Source: Pseudomonadaceae bacterium (GTDB lineage Bacteria > Pseudomonadota > Gammaproteobacteria > Pseudomonadales > Azotimanducaceae). From it: 64,000 nucleotides of DNA. The position numbers and the translations under genes were made by a program. The stretch spans positions 44,744 through 108,743 of the forward strand of contig JANSXA010000014.1 in assembly GCA_024743175.1 (NCBI GenBank). The letters run 5' to 3'. The notes under the pieces were generated by a model, which had not been told where the DNA came from, made no database searches, and saw only the letters and a program-made list of their open reading frames with translations. Each line of letters opens with the position of its first letter. The first letter of the stretch is position 1. Positions 1 to 9,622 of this stretch are shown here, one piece after another.

Positions 1-1977
1 GGTCATGGTACGCAGATCGCCAATGTAGCCAAACATCTCAGCCAGCGGGCAATCCGCTTTCACACGAACGCCAGTCACGCCCGCTTCCTGGGATTTGATC
101 ATGCCACGACGGCGGTTGAGGTCGCCGATCACATCTCCGACGTGATCATCAGGTGTGTACACGTCCACCTTCATAACAGGCTCCAGGAGCTGCGGTGAAG
201 CCTTCGGAATACTCTGGCGATACGCCGCCTTGGCAGCCAGTTCGTAAGCAATGGCTGAAGAATCGACCGGGTGAAAACCACCATCTGTCAGCGTGACTTT
301 AACGTCCAGCAGCGGGAAGCCGGCAAGCGTGCCTTCTTCCATGGAAACGCCAAAAGCTTTCTCTACAGCAGGCCAGAATTCACGCGGAACGTTACCGCCG
401 GTGACCTTGGATTCAAATTCGTAGCCGCTGCCCGGTTCGCCCGGTTCAATGGTGTAGTCGATCTTCGCAAACTGGCCTGCGCCACCAGTCTGCTTTTTGT
501 GTGTGTAGCTGTCGTCGATCGGTTTGGTAATGGTCTCGCGGTAAGCCACTTGAGGTTTACCTACATCAACATCGATACCGTGGGTCCGCTTCAATATGTC
601 CACTTTAATATCGAGGTGCAGTTCACCCATGCCACGCATGATGGTTTCACCGGATTCTTCATCGGTTTCGACGTAAAAAGAGGGGTCTTCCGCGATCATC
701 TTAGACAGAGCAATACCCATTTTCTCTGCACCGGCTTTGTCTCTAGGCGCAATGGCTACAGAGATGACCGGCGCTGGGAACACCATCGGTTCCAGCGTTG
801 CAGGTTTAACCGGATCGCACAGGGTGTGGCCGGTCTGGGTGTTTTTCATACCCAGCAGGGCAACAATGTCACCGGCCTGAGCCGAATCAATTTCGTTACG
901 CGAATCGGCGTGCATTTCAACAATGCGACCAATACGTTCGGTTTTTCCGGTAAACGTATTGAGTACGTTGTCACCTTTGTTAATCCGACCTGAGTAGATG
1001 CGGGTAAACGTCAGCGCACCGTAGCGGTCATCCATAATTTTGAACGCCAGCGCACGCAGCGGATAATCCGGGTCGACAATCGCTTTGCCGCCGGTTTCGT
1101 TACCTTCCAGGTCCACTTCGGGCTGGGGTTCTACTTCCATTGGGTTCGGCAGGTAGTCAACGACGCCGTTGAGCACATTCTGCACACCTTTGTTTTTGAA
1201 CGCCGAGCCACAGTACGTTGGGAAAAAGTCCAGCGCGATGGTGCCCTTGCGGATGCAACGCTTGAGATCCGCAATGGATGGCTCTTCACCTTCGAGGTAC
1301 GCTTCCATCAGGTCGTCGTCCTGCTCAAGGGCGGTTTCGACAAGTTTTTCGCGATACTCTTCCAGCTTGTCTGCCATATCGGCAGGCACTTCTTTGATCT
1401 CGTACGCTTCAGGGTTACCGGTCTCATCCCAGACGTAGGCTTCGCGGTTGAGTACGTCCACAACACCGCAGAACTGGTCTTCTTCACCGATGGGCAAAGT
1501 CATGACCAGAGGCACAGCGCCCAGTACTTTTTCGACCTGTTCGATAACCCGGTAAAAGTCCGCGCCGAGACGGTCCAGCTTGTTTACAAAAATCAGTCGC
1601 GCCACTTCTGAATCGTTCGCATAGCGCCAGTTTGTTTCTGACTGAGGTTCAACACCGCCAGATCCACAGAACACGCCAACGCCGCCGTCCAGTACTTTCA
1701 GCGAACGGTAAACTTCAATGGTGAAATCAACGTGTCCGGGAGTGTCGATGATGTTCAGGCGGTGCCCAGCCCACTCACAGGAAGTCGCAGCGGATTGAAT
1801 GGTAATACCGCGCTCCTGTTCTTGTTCCATGAAGTCTGTGGTTGCGGCACCGTCATGCACTTCACCGGTTTTATGGATTTTACCGGTGAGTTTGAGGATG
1901 CGTTCGGTCGTGGTGGTTTTACCCGCATCCACGTGGGCAAAGATGCCGATGTTCCGATAGAGCGCTAAGTCTGTCAT
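1..1977 (-). CDS. fusA2: Elongation factor G, FusA2 type (3' end outside window)
   Basis: Translational GTPase that moves tRNA and mRNA through the ribosome. The frame is open from an ATG at 1977 to base 1, giving 659 residues; about 40 C-terminal residues lie outside the window. The N-terminus has the P-loop [13 protein letters not shown], the switch II motif DTPGHVDF and NKLDR for guanine binding. Domain IV and the domain V start ([20 protein letters not shown]) follow in order. The opening [19 protein letters not shown] and the segment [20 protein letters not shown] match the second EF-G (FusA2) of gammaproteobacteria and not the str-operon copy; no rps or tuf gene is next to it, which agrees. 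FusA2 paralogues are thought to serve ribosome recycling or stress translation; that role is inferred. Confidence 0.95.
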   Translation of the reverse strand, partial: MTDLALYRNIGIFAHVDAGKTTTTERILKLTGKIHKTGEVHDGAATTDFMEQEQERGITIQSAATSCEWAGHRLNIIDTPGHVDFTIEVYRSLKVLDGGVGVFCGSGGVEPQSETNWRYANDSEVARLIFVNKLDRLGADFYRVIEQVEKVLGAVPLVMTLPIGEEDQFCGVVDVLNREAYVWDETGNPEAYEIKEVPADMADKLEEYREKLVETALEQDDDLMEAYLEGEEPSIADLKRCIRKGTIALDFFPTYCGSAFKNKGVQNVLNGVVDYLPNPMEVEPQPEVDLEGNETGGKAIVDPDYPLRALAFKIMDDRYGALTFTRIYSGRINKGDNVLNTFTGKTERIGRIVEMHADSRNEIDSAQAGDIVALLGMKNTQTGHTLCDPVKPATLEPMVFPAPVISVAIAPRDKAGAEKMGIALSKMIAEDPSFYVETDEESGETIMRGMGELHLDIKVDILKRTHGIDVDVGKPQVAYRETITKPIDDSYTHKKQTGGAGQFAKIDYTIEPGEPGSGYEFESKVTGGNVPREFWPAVEKAFGVSMEEGTLAGFPLLDVKVTLTDGGFHPVDSSAIAYELAAKAAYRQSIPKASPQLLEPVMKVDVYTPDDHVGDVIGDLNRRRGMIKSQEAGVTGVRVKADCPLAEMFGYIGDLRTMT

Positions 1978-2136
1978 GTTGGTTCTCTAAAAGTCACTTT
2001 ATGGGCAGCTCTCGTAACGTAACTTATTGAAAAATAAGGATATTTTAGTAGAGCAGAATTCTCGAGCGCGTACCTTACCATTGAACGGGATAAAGCTCAC
2101 GCGAATTATTAGGCCTGTCCTTCCGCCGATCGAACA

Positions 2137-2910
2137 TCAGATGTTCAGATCAGCGTACACAGGTGCGTGGTCTGAAGCGGTCAGGCCATCGAGTTTTTTA
2201 CGATAATCCCGATCGATGACCACCTCTTCGGTAGCTTCCACTGCGGCTGGCGTGCCCAGCAGAAAGTCGATGCGCAGGCCATGTTTGCGATGGAAAGCGC
2301 CGCCGCGGTAGTCCCACCATGAGAAAGCCTGTTCTTCAGGGTACAGGTGTCGAAAAAGATCAGTAAGACCTGTATCCATAACGGCGGCAAAACGTTTGCG
2401 CTCATCCTCAGTATAAAAAATATGACCTTCGCCGGCTTCGCCGCGCCAGCCGTCGAGTGGGGTAGGCACAATATTGAAATCCCCGCATAGAATACGCTTG
2501 GGATGATCGCCTGCTGACCAGTGTGCATGCAGACTGTCATACCAGGCCAGTTTGTTTGCGTAGTCGGCGTGTTGCAGCGATTTCCCGTTGGGGCAATAGA
2601 CCGTAGTAAACTCCAGACCGCCTTCAATCTCTGCGGTAATCAGCCGAGCACCCCAGTCCTCCTGACCGGGTAAGCCCACCTGACGCAGTTGTGCATCGAC
2701 GTTTGTCAGAATGGCTACACCGTTCCAACTTTTCTGGCCGTGCACCAGAGCTTTGTAACCGAGGGCTTCAAATTCTTCGTGGGGAAACGCTTCTGTCGGG
2801 GTTTTCAGTTCCTGCAGGCCAACGACGTTGGGCTTGCGGTCCGCCAGCCAGAGCTTCATGAAGTCTAAACGGGCACGCAGGCCATTGATGTTCCAGGTTG
2901 CAATTCGCAT
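2137..2910 (-). CDS. xth: Exodeoxyribonuclease III
   Basis: Class II AP endonuclease and 3'-5' exonuclease for base-excision repair, 257 residues, the usual family length. The product starts MRIATWNINGLRAR, the typical opening with the metal-binding Asn. LQELKTP carries the catalytic Glu, CGDFNIVP the Asp/Asn pair, and DYRKKLDGLTASDHAPV the C-terminal Asp-His. The frame stays open 35 codons upstream, but the family begins at the MRIATWN methionine, so the ATG at 2910 is chosen. It is divergent from pabB, and the roughly 120-150 bp between them should hold both promoters. The alternative, a catechol-type endonuclease/phosphatase of the same fold, is unlikely given the length and motifs. Confidence 0.93.
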   Translation of the reverse strand: MRIATWNINGLRARLDFMKLWLADRKPNVVGLQELKTPTEAFPHEEFEALGYKALVHGQKSWNGVAILTNVDAQLRQVGLPGQEDWGARLITAEIEGGLEFTTVYCPNGKSLQHADYANKLAWYDSLHAHWSAGDHPKRILCGDFNIVPTPLDGWRGEAGEGHIFYTEDERKRFAAVMDTGLTDLFRHLYPEEQAFSWWDYRGGAFHRKHGLRIDFLLGTPAAVEATEEVVIDRDYRKKLDGLTASDHAPVYADLNI

Positions 2911-3063
2911 GGTGTTTTCGGGCCTGCTCCGGCGGGTCAATTTTGGATGGGGCACAATAACGCAAGCAAGCCGTTGTTGTCTCTGGCCAGGTTGGGGACA
3001 GGTTGCCTCGTCCATAAATTCAGGCGGATAATGCGCCGCCTATGCCGCACCACTGTATTTCCC

Positions 3064-4815
3064 ATGCTGTCTAAAATTGTGCTCCGTGATTCCGATGAGG
3101 GGTGCTGGTATGTTTATGAGCAACCGGTTCAAGTGCTGACCACCTCGCGCCTCAGCGAGGTTGAAAACACTTTGCGGGCGATTGAAGATCTTGTTGAAAC
3201 CCAGGGCTGGTTTGCAGCCGGTTTTGTGAGTTATGAAGCGGCAGCCGGGTTTGATGCAAAACTGACAACCCATCAACCTGATGGAAGTTTACCGCTGATC
3301 TGTTTTGGTTTATTTGATGGGCGGACCCGACTGCACTGTCTGGACAGCACCCCTGATCCAGTTAAACAAGCCTCTGCTGCTGTACATGAGTCGAACATAA
3401 ACTGGCGTATGGCAGACACGCCTGAAGACTACAAAGCGCGCGTAGAGTTGATCAAACAGCGAATCGCTGCAGGCGAAACCTATCAGGTTAATCTCACCAC
3501 GCAACTGCAGGGTGAAGGTCAGGTTAGTTTTGATACTTTCTGTCGGATTGCCCAGGACGCGCCTTATGGCGCTTATATCAAGGCTGACAGTTTTGACATC
3601 GTGTCAGCATCGCCGGAGCTTTTTTTTCAATGTGACCGCGAAACGGTGATCTGCGAGCCGATGAAAGGCACGGCACCTCGTGGCTTCAGTGCATCCCAGG
3701 ATCGGCACCAGGCACAGTGGTTACAACACTCTGCAAAAAACCGAGCTGAAAATCTGATGATTACAGATATGGTACGCAATGATCTGGGTCGGATTGCAGA
3801 ACCCGGTTCCGTTGAGACAAAAGACCTTTTTACTGTGACTGCCTACCCCACTGTCTGGCAGATGACTTCGACGGTCACTGCGCAAACGCCGCTGGGGGTG
3901 ACCGACCTGTTCCGTGTCCTGTTTCCGGGCGCTTCCATAACCGGCGCGCCAAAGCGGGCCAGCATGGCCTTTATCAGACAGTTCGAATCAACACCGCGAG
4001 GTGTCTATACCGGCGCTATCGGAATGCTTGCACCCGGCCGTATCGCCAGGTTCAGCATTGCCATACGCACTGCCTGGTCTGACAAACTCAGAAACACAAG
4101 CTTTTATGGCGCCGGTTGCGGCATCGTCTGGGATTCTGATGCCGCTGCTGAGTTATCTGAGCTGCAACTGAAAACCGAGGTGCTCACCACTGCCCCCTCA
4201 GGTTTTAGGCTTATAGAAACCATGCGCGCTGGTCCTGACGGCGTGTTTTTATTGGCAGGACATCTGGCCCGGCTGCAGAGCAGCGCAAACTACTTTGGTT
4301 TTGTCTGTGATCTGCCCTTGATAGAAGCGGAGCTGTTAGCTATACAGCTAACGGAAACCATGAGGGTAAGGCTGACCCTGGCCCGCGATGGCCGATTTAA
4401 CATCGAAACTGCCGAAATCCCGACGCAGTCCTCACCACAGCCAATTATGCTGGCGCCGGAAACAGTTAACACCCAGCAACCCTGGCTCTATCACAAAACA
4501 ACCTGTCGTGAGGTTTATGAGATCGCGAGCAACCAGGTGCCTGTTGAGTGTGAGGCCGTGCTCGTCAACAGTGAGGGTTTTGTAACCGAATCGGTGATTG
4601 CTAACATTGTTTATCAGCTCGACGGACAGCTGTTCACGCCACCTGTCAGTGATGGCTTGTTGCCCGGTATTTTGCGCGGTGTCGAAGTTGCTGCCGGTAA
4701 AGTGATGGAACGTTCCCTGCCGGTTTCTCAGGTAGATAAAGTTGAGCGTTGGTTTCTGCTCAATACATTGCGAGGCTGGCGTGAAGCCAGCCTCCAACGG
4801 TCACGCGCATTCTGA
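3064..4815 (+). CDS. pabB: Fused aminodeoxychorismate synthase component I / aminodeoxychorismate lyase-like protein
   Basis: Folate (p-aminobenzoate) synthesis. Residues 1 to about 375 form the chorismate-binding domain: AGETYQVNLTTQ, CEPMKGTAPRG, ENLMITDMVRNDLGR and FPGASITGAPK are signature segments of PabB/TrpE. The C-terminal 200 residues (from RLIETMRAG) match class IV aminotransferase-fold 4-amino-4-deoxychorismate lyase (PabC); YHKTTCREVYE supplies the probable PLP lysine, and ESVIANI the second signature. One polypeptide would thus convert chorismate plus ammonia to PABA and pyruvate, using a separate PabA amidotransferase that is not in the window. The ATG at 3064 starts just before the conserved IVLRDS; an upstream in-frame ATG at 3031 with AGGCGG before it is also possible. 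Confidence 0.9.
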   Translation: MLSKIVLRDSDEGCWYVYEQPVQVLTTSRLSEVENTLRAIEDLVETQGWFAAGFVSYEAAAGFDAKLTTHQPDGSLPLICFGLFDGRTRLHCLDSTPDPVKQASAAVHESNINWRMADTPEDYKARVELIKQRIAAGETYQVNLTTQLQGEGQVSFDTFCRIAQDAPYGAYIKADSFDIVSASPELFFQCDRETVICEPMKGTAPRGFSASQDRHQAQWLQHSAKNRAENLMITDMVRNDLGRIAEPGSVETKDLFTVTAYPTVWQMTSTVTAQTPLGVTDLFRVLFPGASITGAPKRASMAFIRQFESTPRGVYTGAIGMLAPGRIARFSIAIRTAWSDKLRNTSFYGAGCGIVWDSDAAAELSELQLKTEVLTTAPSGFRLIETMRAGPDGVFLLAGHLARLQSSANYFGFVCDLPLIEAELLAIQLTETMRVRLTLARDGRFNIETAEIPTQSSPQPIMLAPETVNTQQPWLYHKTTCREVYEIASNQVPVECEAVLVNSEGFVTESVIANIVYQLDGQLFTPPVSDGLLPGILRGVEVAAGKVMERSLPVSQVDKVERWFLLNTLRGWREASLQRSRAF

Positions 4816-4834
4816 CCAGGAGAGCGAGTCCTCG

Positions 4835-6034
4835 CTAGGACGCGAGGGCTACGTTTGCGGGTGCTCGGAAGTCCGTTCTACCCGGTACATAAGTAGCCAT
4901 CCTGGGCACTTCCCGTAGCGTGATACACAGGTCTTTCAAGCCGCGCTGTTCGGCATCGCGCTCTACCAGGCCGCAAATATGCTGGGCTACGTTTGCGCCG
5001 GTAACACATTGCAGCATGCCGTACTCCTCGTTAATTCGTGCTCCGGCCAGGTAGGCATCTGCACCAGCGGCGTTGAAACGTGCGTAAGCAATATTCAACC
5101 CTGGCGCGCCGGCATCCAGCAACATGTCCATGACCATTGAACACTGATCCCGTTTAGCCCAGGCGGACAGGCAAACCTGTTCTTCCAGAGGCACAGTATT
5201 TGTTTGCAGAACTTCCACACCGACGCCGCGACCCTGACCGCCAATATCAAACACAGACTGATCCCGCCAATGGGTATGACCACTCAAGTGGTCTATGGCA
5301 TTGATGATCTGCTGCATGTTTGCATCGTAGTGGTGGTGCGAAATCCTGCTGGGTAGATTGAACATGCCGCGATCAATTTTCAGCCGGTACATGAAACCAC
5401 GCCCGGGCAGATGTAGATCGCCGGCTTTAGCCATTGCCTCGAAGACGCTGTCGGCATCACTTTCTTCCGTGATCACCATCATCACTTCTTTTTCGTGCTC
5501 TTTGGTGATGCGCAGCCATCCCAGTCGATCGCGCAGACCGCGCCCTTCACAGTAGTAAACTACCGGCCCGTGGGTGCCGGAATTGATCGCTGCTTTGGAA
5601 ACCCGATCAGCATTGTTGTGGCCTACGATGGCCAGAATAATGCTCAGATCTTCTGTCAGGCTGTGTTGGCCACTGGTCACACCGGCGCCTTCGCGACCAG
5701 GCCAGACGTGAAAATCGGAGCCCAGATATACGGAGTCACAAGGGGTGCTGAATACTGCGCCAGTGGCTTGCTGATGTAGGCGTCCAGTCTCAACAATGGT
5801 GCCCACCAGCCGTGACACATCAGCATCGGGGACCAGCATCTGCAGCATGGTTTTTGCCGGGCTGATGGGTGGCAGCCATCGCTTCCACCAGTGATCCTGC
5901 AACAAGGTGCCGCGAGCTTTCCAGACCAGAGCACTGGTGCCCGGATCTTCAAGCACCTCGGGCAGAACACTGCTGGTGCTGGCGTTGGGTAAGATAGCTG
6001 TAACAATCGAAAATTTGTCGTTATTGGTGAACAT
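4835..6034 (-). CDS. Multi-domain PII-like protein partnered with DUF1538 transporter
   Basis: A 399-residue soluble protein whose N-terminal part (FSIVTAILPNASTSSVLPEVLEDPGTS) and a second segment (DLSIILAIVGHNNADRVSKAAINSGTHG) resemble repeated ferredoxin-like PII (GlnB/GlnK) units; a third, weaker copy may start near LEEQVCLSAWAKRDQCS. Its ATG overlaps the stop of the DUF1538 gene by four bases (ATGA), so the two are translationally coupled. PII-like proteins commonly sit next to and gate membrane transporters, and this pairing with DUF1538 recurs in bacteria. A role as regulatory subunit of the transporter is inferred. No uridylylation-type T-loop Tyr can be assigned, so the ligand is unknown. 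Convergent with pabB, with a 19-bp gap. Confidence 0.7.
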   Translation of the reverse strand: MFTNNDKFSIVTAILPNASTSSVLPEVLEDPGTSALVWKARGTLLQDHWWKRWLPPISPAKTMLQMLVPDADVSRLVGTIVETGRLHQQATGAVFSTPCDSVYLGSDFHVWPGREGAGVTSGQHSLTEDLSIILAIVGHNNADRVSKAAINSGTHGPVVYYCEGRGLRDRLGWLRITKEHEKEVMMVITEESDADSVFEAMAKAGDLHLPGRGFMYRLKIDRGMFNLPSRISHHHYDANMQQIINAIDHLSGHTHWRDQSVFDIGGQGRGVGVEVLQTNTVPLEEQVCLSAWAKRDQCSMVMDMLLDAGAPGLNIAYARFNAAGADAYLAGARINEEYGMLQCVTGANVAQHICGLVERDAEQRGLKDLCITLREVPRMATYVPGRTDFRAPANVALAS

Positions 6035-7953
6035 CAGGTTGCCTCCGCTTCAATCAGTTCGGCATCGTCTGCAAGAGTCTCGTCGGTGTTATCCCGCTGA
6101 CTGTACTGTGTGTATAACCCTACTGTTAAAACGGTGAGTATCGGTCCTACTGAAGCCAGAGCCAGTATTCCAAAACCATCTGAGACGCCGGGCACGTTTG
6201 CGCCCACACCAAGACCCATAGCCAGCACTAACGGTACGGTTATTGGGCCGGTTGTGACCCCAGCACTGTCCCAACTGAAGTTGACAAAGCTATGTGGTGA
6301 TAACCAGGTGAGTACCAGAACTAAAAGATAAGGTGGAATCAGCATCCAGATCAGAGGCAGGTTGTAGGCCATTTTAAAGATACCCGCAGCGATGCCGAAG
6401 CCAACACCGACAGCAACACTCTGCATCAGCAGCTTCTTACGGAATGCGCCGACGGTGATGCGTTCTACTGTGTCTCCCAGCGCGTTGAGTGCAGGCTCGG
6501 CCAGGGTTGCGCCGTAGCCGAGGAAAAAGGCAAAGCCGATGGCAACAAATTTACCCCAGTGGTCGCTGAACAGGGGACCCTCAACATGGTCAAGTCCCCA
6601 GGGTAAGATCTCTGCAAACGCAACGGGTACGTTGCTGCCTAACTGACCGCCCAGCGGTGTTAAACCCAGCGCAATACCCAGGCCGAACAGCGTCATACCA
6701 GCAAAAGCAAACAGCACGCCAATACCTACGTCATTTCGGGGTGCCATACGCTGGCGCAGCACTAAGCGCAGCACGATGTACAGGAACAGACACAGTGGAA
6801 TGATCGCGCGTAATGCATCCATACCTGCGGCACTGAGTTTGTCTGAAAAATTGCTGTCCTCGTCCCAGGTCTGGTCGCTGATAACTTCGAAGTCGCGCTG
6901 GTACAATTTCTTGATGGTCAGATCCGGCTTCTCAACTGTGATAATGCCGTTTTCCAGCTCGGCGGCACCACCATGAAACTCAAGGACATAACCTTCTGGT
7001 AGTTTGCCGCTGTTCAGATATTCCGCGTATTCAGCTGGGCGGATCGGTTCAAGGCTTTTTTCCAGTGTAGGCTTGCTGGCGTTGTCCTGAACACTGTTTT
7101 CAATTTCTGTGGAACCGGTGTAGTGCGCCGCTCCCCAGTAGTCCTGTTGGGCATAATGGAAAAGTGACAGGCATAAAACGGCCAGAATCGGGAACAAAGA
7201 AGCCAGCGTTACGATGCCGAAACCGGAATGTCCACCACCACCGCTGCCGCTACTGACAACACGGCAGACACCGATGCCTAACGCGAGCACTAACGGCACG
7301 GTAACCGGTCCGGTGGTGACCGCGCCACAATCCCAGGCTAGACCGAGGACATCTGCCAATACCGGAACACGGGAAAAATAGAACGACAGGGCCAGTAGCA
7401 GGCCGACCACAGGGATCGCGAGATACTTTAGTGGCCAGGCAAAAAAGAACCGTAACACACCGATCATCACGGCTAGGCCGACACCAACGCCAACGGAACC
7501 GACAAGCTGACCGGAGAAGTCGTTCAGCAGACTGTACAGCAGGGGTGCCTGGTCGGCTTTTACACCAGCGCCGGCAGCTTTCAGAACTGCGATGGCGGGT
7601 TCAGCAAAGGTAGCGCCTACACCCAGCAGAAACGCAAACAGTAGAATGACGGGCATGCGGCTGTTTTTTGGCAGAATAGAGCCGATTTCCTCACCCAGTG
7701 GCATCAGGCCCAGGCGCAGGCCTTCCATGAAAAACATAAGACCTACTGCGACAACAAAAATGCCAATTGCAATCATGCCGGCGTAAACAATCGGTAACTG
7801 CAGAATCAGCAGCTGAAAGATAATGAGGTACGCCACAATGAACCAGATACCTTCCACCTGATTCATGAAGTTGCGTTTCACATAGGGCCAGAGAATACGC
7901 AAAGTATCCCGGGCGCCCAGTTTGAATCTGGGGTTGTCCATCATGTCTGCCAT
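6034..7953 (-). CDS. DUF1538 family membrane protein (two repeats)
   Basis: Integral membrane protein of about 639 residues with two homologous halves. Each half has a segment of the form GATFAEPAI or GATLAEPALNALG, then DCGAVTTGPVTVPLVLALGIG or DSAGVTTGPITVPLVLAMGLG, and a glycine-rich SDGFGILALAS or HSGFGIVTLAS; these are hallmarks of DUF1538. An Asp-rich loop of about 110 residues lies between the halves. The family is a putative transporter with unknown substrate. The start is placed at the ATG at 7953 because GGAAGG precedes it at good spacing; the frame remains open 39 codons further upstream without a similar signal. It forms a two-gene operon with the PII-like gene. Confidence 0.8.
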   Translation of the reverse strand: MADMMDNPRFKLGARDTLRILWPYVKRNFMNQVEGIWFIVAYLIIFQLLILQLPIVYAGMIAIGIFVVAVGLMFFMEGLRLGLMPLGEEIGSILPKNSRMPVILLFAFLLGVGATFAEPAIAVLKAAGAGVKADQAPLLYSLLNDFSGQLVGSVGVGVGLAVMIGVLRFFFAWPLKYLAIPVVGLLLALSFYFSRVPVLADVLGLAWDCGAVTTGPVTVPLVLALGIGVCRVVSSGSGGGGHSGFGIVTLASLFPILAVLCLSLFHYAQQDYWGAAHYTGSTEIENSVQDNASKPTLEKSLEPIRPAEYAEYLNSGKLPEGYVLEFHGGAAELENGIITVEKPDLTIKKLYQRDFEVISDQTWDEDSNFSDKLSAAGMDALRAIIPLCLFLYIVLRLVLRQRMAPRNDVGIGVLFAFAGMTLFGLGIALGLTPLGGQLGSNVPVAFAEILPWGLDHVEGPLFSDHWGKFVAIGFAFFLGYGATLAEPALNALGDTVERITVGAFRKKLLMQSVAVGVGFGIAAGIFKMAYNLPLIWMLIPPYLLVLVLTWLSPHSFVNFSWDSAGVTTGPITVPLVLAMGLGVGANVPGVSDGFGILALASVGPILTVLTVGLYTQYSQRDNTDETLADDAELIEAEAT

Positions 7954-8110
7954 CTGCCTTCCATTGCTTTCAGCTAACTTAGGGGTTATCGGCACCAGGG
8001 CTGGAGACTTGAGCCGAACATCTAAGGGTTTTCTGCAATAGCGCGATGTTGATGATCGCGTTAGCCTCATAGTTGAATATGAGATTTAAGAGCCGGGAGA
8101 CTTGCGCCAT

Positions 8111-8980
8111 ATGGATATACAAAAAATCATCACAGTTCTGGACAAACCTAAACATGACCAGGTGGCATGGCGCCGAACCCTGGCGTTGCAGCAAGTCACA
8201 GGCGCAAAGGCGGAGGTGGTGACGTTCAACTGGAATGCGATGTGCGAGAAATCATCCGGTTTGTCAGCCGACGAGCGGACTAAACTTCGTCATTCGCTGG
8301 TAGCAGAGCGCAAAGCCTGGCTGGAAGAGCTGGTCGCGGATAAACCCGTGCGTGGCCGGGCGATATGGACACACGATATTGCGCGCTGGGTGATTGAAGA
8401 AGTTGAGAAGAAAAAACCGGACCTGATCATCAAGACGGTGCACAAAAGCGGATCCCTGGTGCACACCCCGATTGACTGGCAACTTTTGCAGGATTGTCCG
8501 GCCCCAGTGTTGTTAACGACCAAAAGGCGCAGGCAGTCCAGTAGCGTTGTCATGGCCGCGATTGACCCGCGCGTAACAGATACGAAACATCGTCACCTCA
8601 ATTGTAACGTGCTTGAGGCGGCACACCGTTATGCGGCGTTGTTTGACGCAACGGTACACGTGGTCTTTGCAGTAGAAGTGTCAAAGGCATTGCTGGATCT
8701 GGGTATCATCGGCGAGCGGGCCAGCAAGAAGAAAGTGGTCGACAAAATTACGCCTGAACTCAACAGGTTACTTGCGCCGTACAATATTCCGAAGTCGCGC
8801 ATTCATATGCCGGTGGGTAAAGCTGGCGCTGTTGTGGCACAAACAGCACGTAAGTTAAACGTAGATACACTGGTTGTTGGAACCTACGCCCAGCGTACGC
8901 GACGCAGGGTAGGACTCGGTAATACTGCTCAGCGCATTGTCACCAAATCTGTCTGTGATGTACTTGCAGTACACCCTTGA
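8111..8980 (+). CDS. Tandem universal stress protein (UspE-like)
   Basis: Cytoplasmic protein of about 289 residues made of two UspA folds. The second fold has the clearest signature: MAAIDPRVTDTK at its first strand and VVGTYAQRTRRRVGLGNTAQRIVTKSVCDVLAVHP at its end, close to the G-2x-G-9x-G-(S/T) ATP loop. The first fold (IITVLDKPKHDQVAWRR) is more divergent, as in E. coli UspE. The ATG at 8111 is preferred to a TTG at 8102, since GGGAGA lies about 10 nt upstream. It is divergent from the DUF1538 operon. It is one of four Usp genes in the first 20 kb, grouped around the cbb3 oxidase, which suggests oxygen-limitation or stationary-phase control. Confidence 0.8.
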   Translation: MDIQKIITVLDKPKHDQVAWRRTLALQQVTGAKAEVVTFNWNAMCEKSSGLSADERTKLRHSLVAERKAWLEELVADKPVRGRAIWTHDIARWVIEEVEKKKPDLIIKTVHKSGSLVHTPIDWQLLQDCPAPVLLTTKRRRQSSSVVMAAIDPRVTDTKHRHLNCNVLEAAHRYAALFDATVHVVFAVEVSKALLDLGIIGERASKKKVVDKITPELNRLLAPYNIPKSRIHMPVGKAGAVVAQTARKLNVDTLVVGTYAQRTRRRVGLGNTAQRIVTKSVCDVLAVHP

Positions 8981-9001
8981 TTGGCGTCATGGACCTTACG
9001 G

Positions 9002-9460
9002 CTAGGGGTATTGATACACCGCGTAGGGTGGAACCCATACCTGATAGGTAGGTTCCAGAAAAGATGTAATATCTATGAGCTGCTGTACTGACATGATCTC
9101 GTTATAAACCGGCATGCGGGACTGGCCCTCTGGCGTAGTTGTCATCAGGTTTGTACCACGGGATAAACGGTGTGATGGATTGATGATTGAAGTAATGAGG
9201 TCATCGTAGGTTTTAACACGACTGACAGTGCCCCCCAGTTCGACGTGGATTGCTCCTGGTGTAAGCGGGGCATGTTCAACCTGATCGGTAACGCTGTGGC
9301 AGCTGTTACACTTAAGCTCCAGAAATTCCTGTTTGCCCGCTGCTTTGTCACCCGGGGGCAGAACGAACTCTTTGCGCTCGCAACCCGCGATGGCAAACAG
9401 CGTCATCACAATCATGATGAAGGCTCGATAACGCAACGGCGTACTGTTCAAGCTGGTCAT
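9002..9460 (-). CDS. Monoheme c-type cytochrome lipoprotein
   Basis: Lipoprotein of 152 residues. An N-terminal hydrophobic stretch ends in the lipobox FAIAGC, so it should be anchored to a membrane on the periplasmic side. The heme motif CNSCH follows 30 residues later, and the candidate distal ligand is a Met in SRMPVYN. The arrangement KAAGKQEFLELKCNSCHSV...SRMPVYNEIMSVQQLIDITSFL is that of class I cytochromes c. It probably passes electrons to or from another periplasmic partner; which one cannot be told. It is divergent from the DUF4136 lipoprotein gene, with a 162-bp gap that contains no Anr box I can accept. Confidence 0.8.
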   Translation of the reverse strand: MTSLNSTPLRYRAFIMIVMTLFAIAGCERKEFVLPPGDKAAGKQEFLELKCNSCHSVTDQVEHAPLTPGAIHVELGGTVSRVKTYDDLITSIINPSHRLSRGTNLMTTTPEGQSRMPVYNEIMSVQQLIDITSFLEPTYQVWVPPYAVYQYP

Positions 9461-9622
9461 AATGTATTCACCCCATAGATTTACGCTTCAAGTTAGCGTG
9501 TGATGTGAACCGGTCATATAGGGGATAAGCGTCTGCACCTACGTAGAATTGCGCATCTGCACGGCAGTAGAGTTTTGTTTGTATAGTTAATCAGATCACG
9601 CTGAGATTCTTAAGGGGTACGT

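Noticed and set aside
271..993. Plus-strand open frame of 240 codons inside fusA2
   Set aside because: It lies opposite well-conserved EF-G sequence and its translation matches nothing; a shadow frame.
4820..4850. Hairpins between pabB and the PII-like gene as bidirectional terminator
   Set aside because: Small arms such as CCTCGC/GCGAGG exist but no T-run follows on either strand, and the structure overlaps coding sequence.
9461..9622. Anr box upstream of the DUF4136 or cytochrome gene
   Set aside because: TTAATCAGATCAC has only three bases between imperfect half-sites, which does not fit TTGAT-N4-ATCAA.
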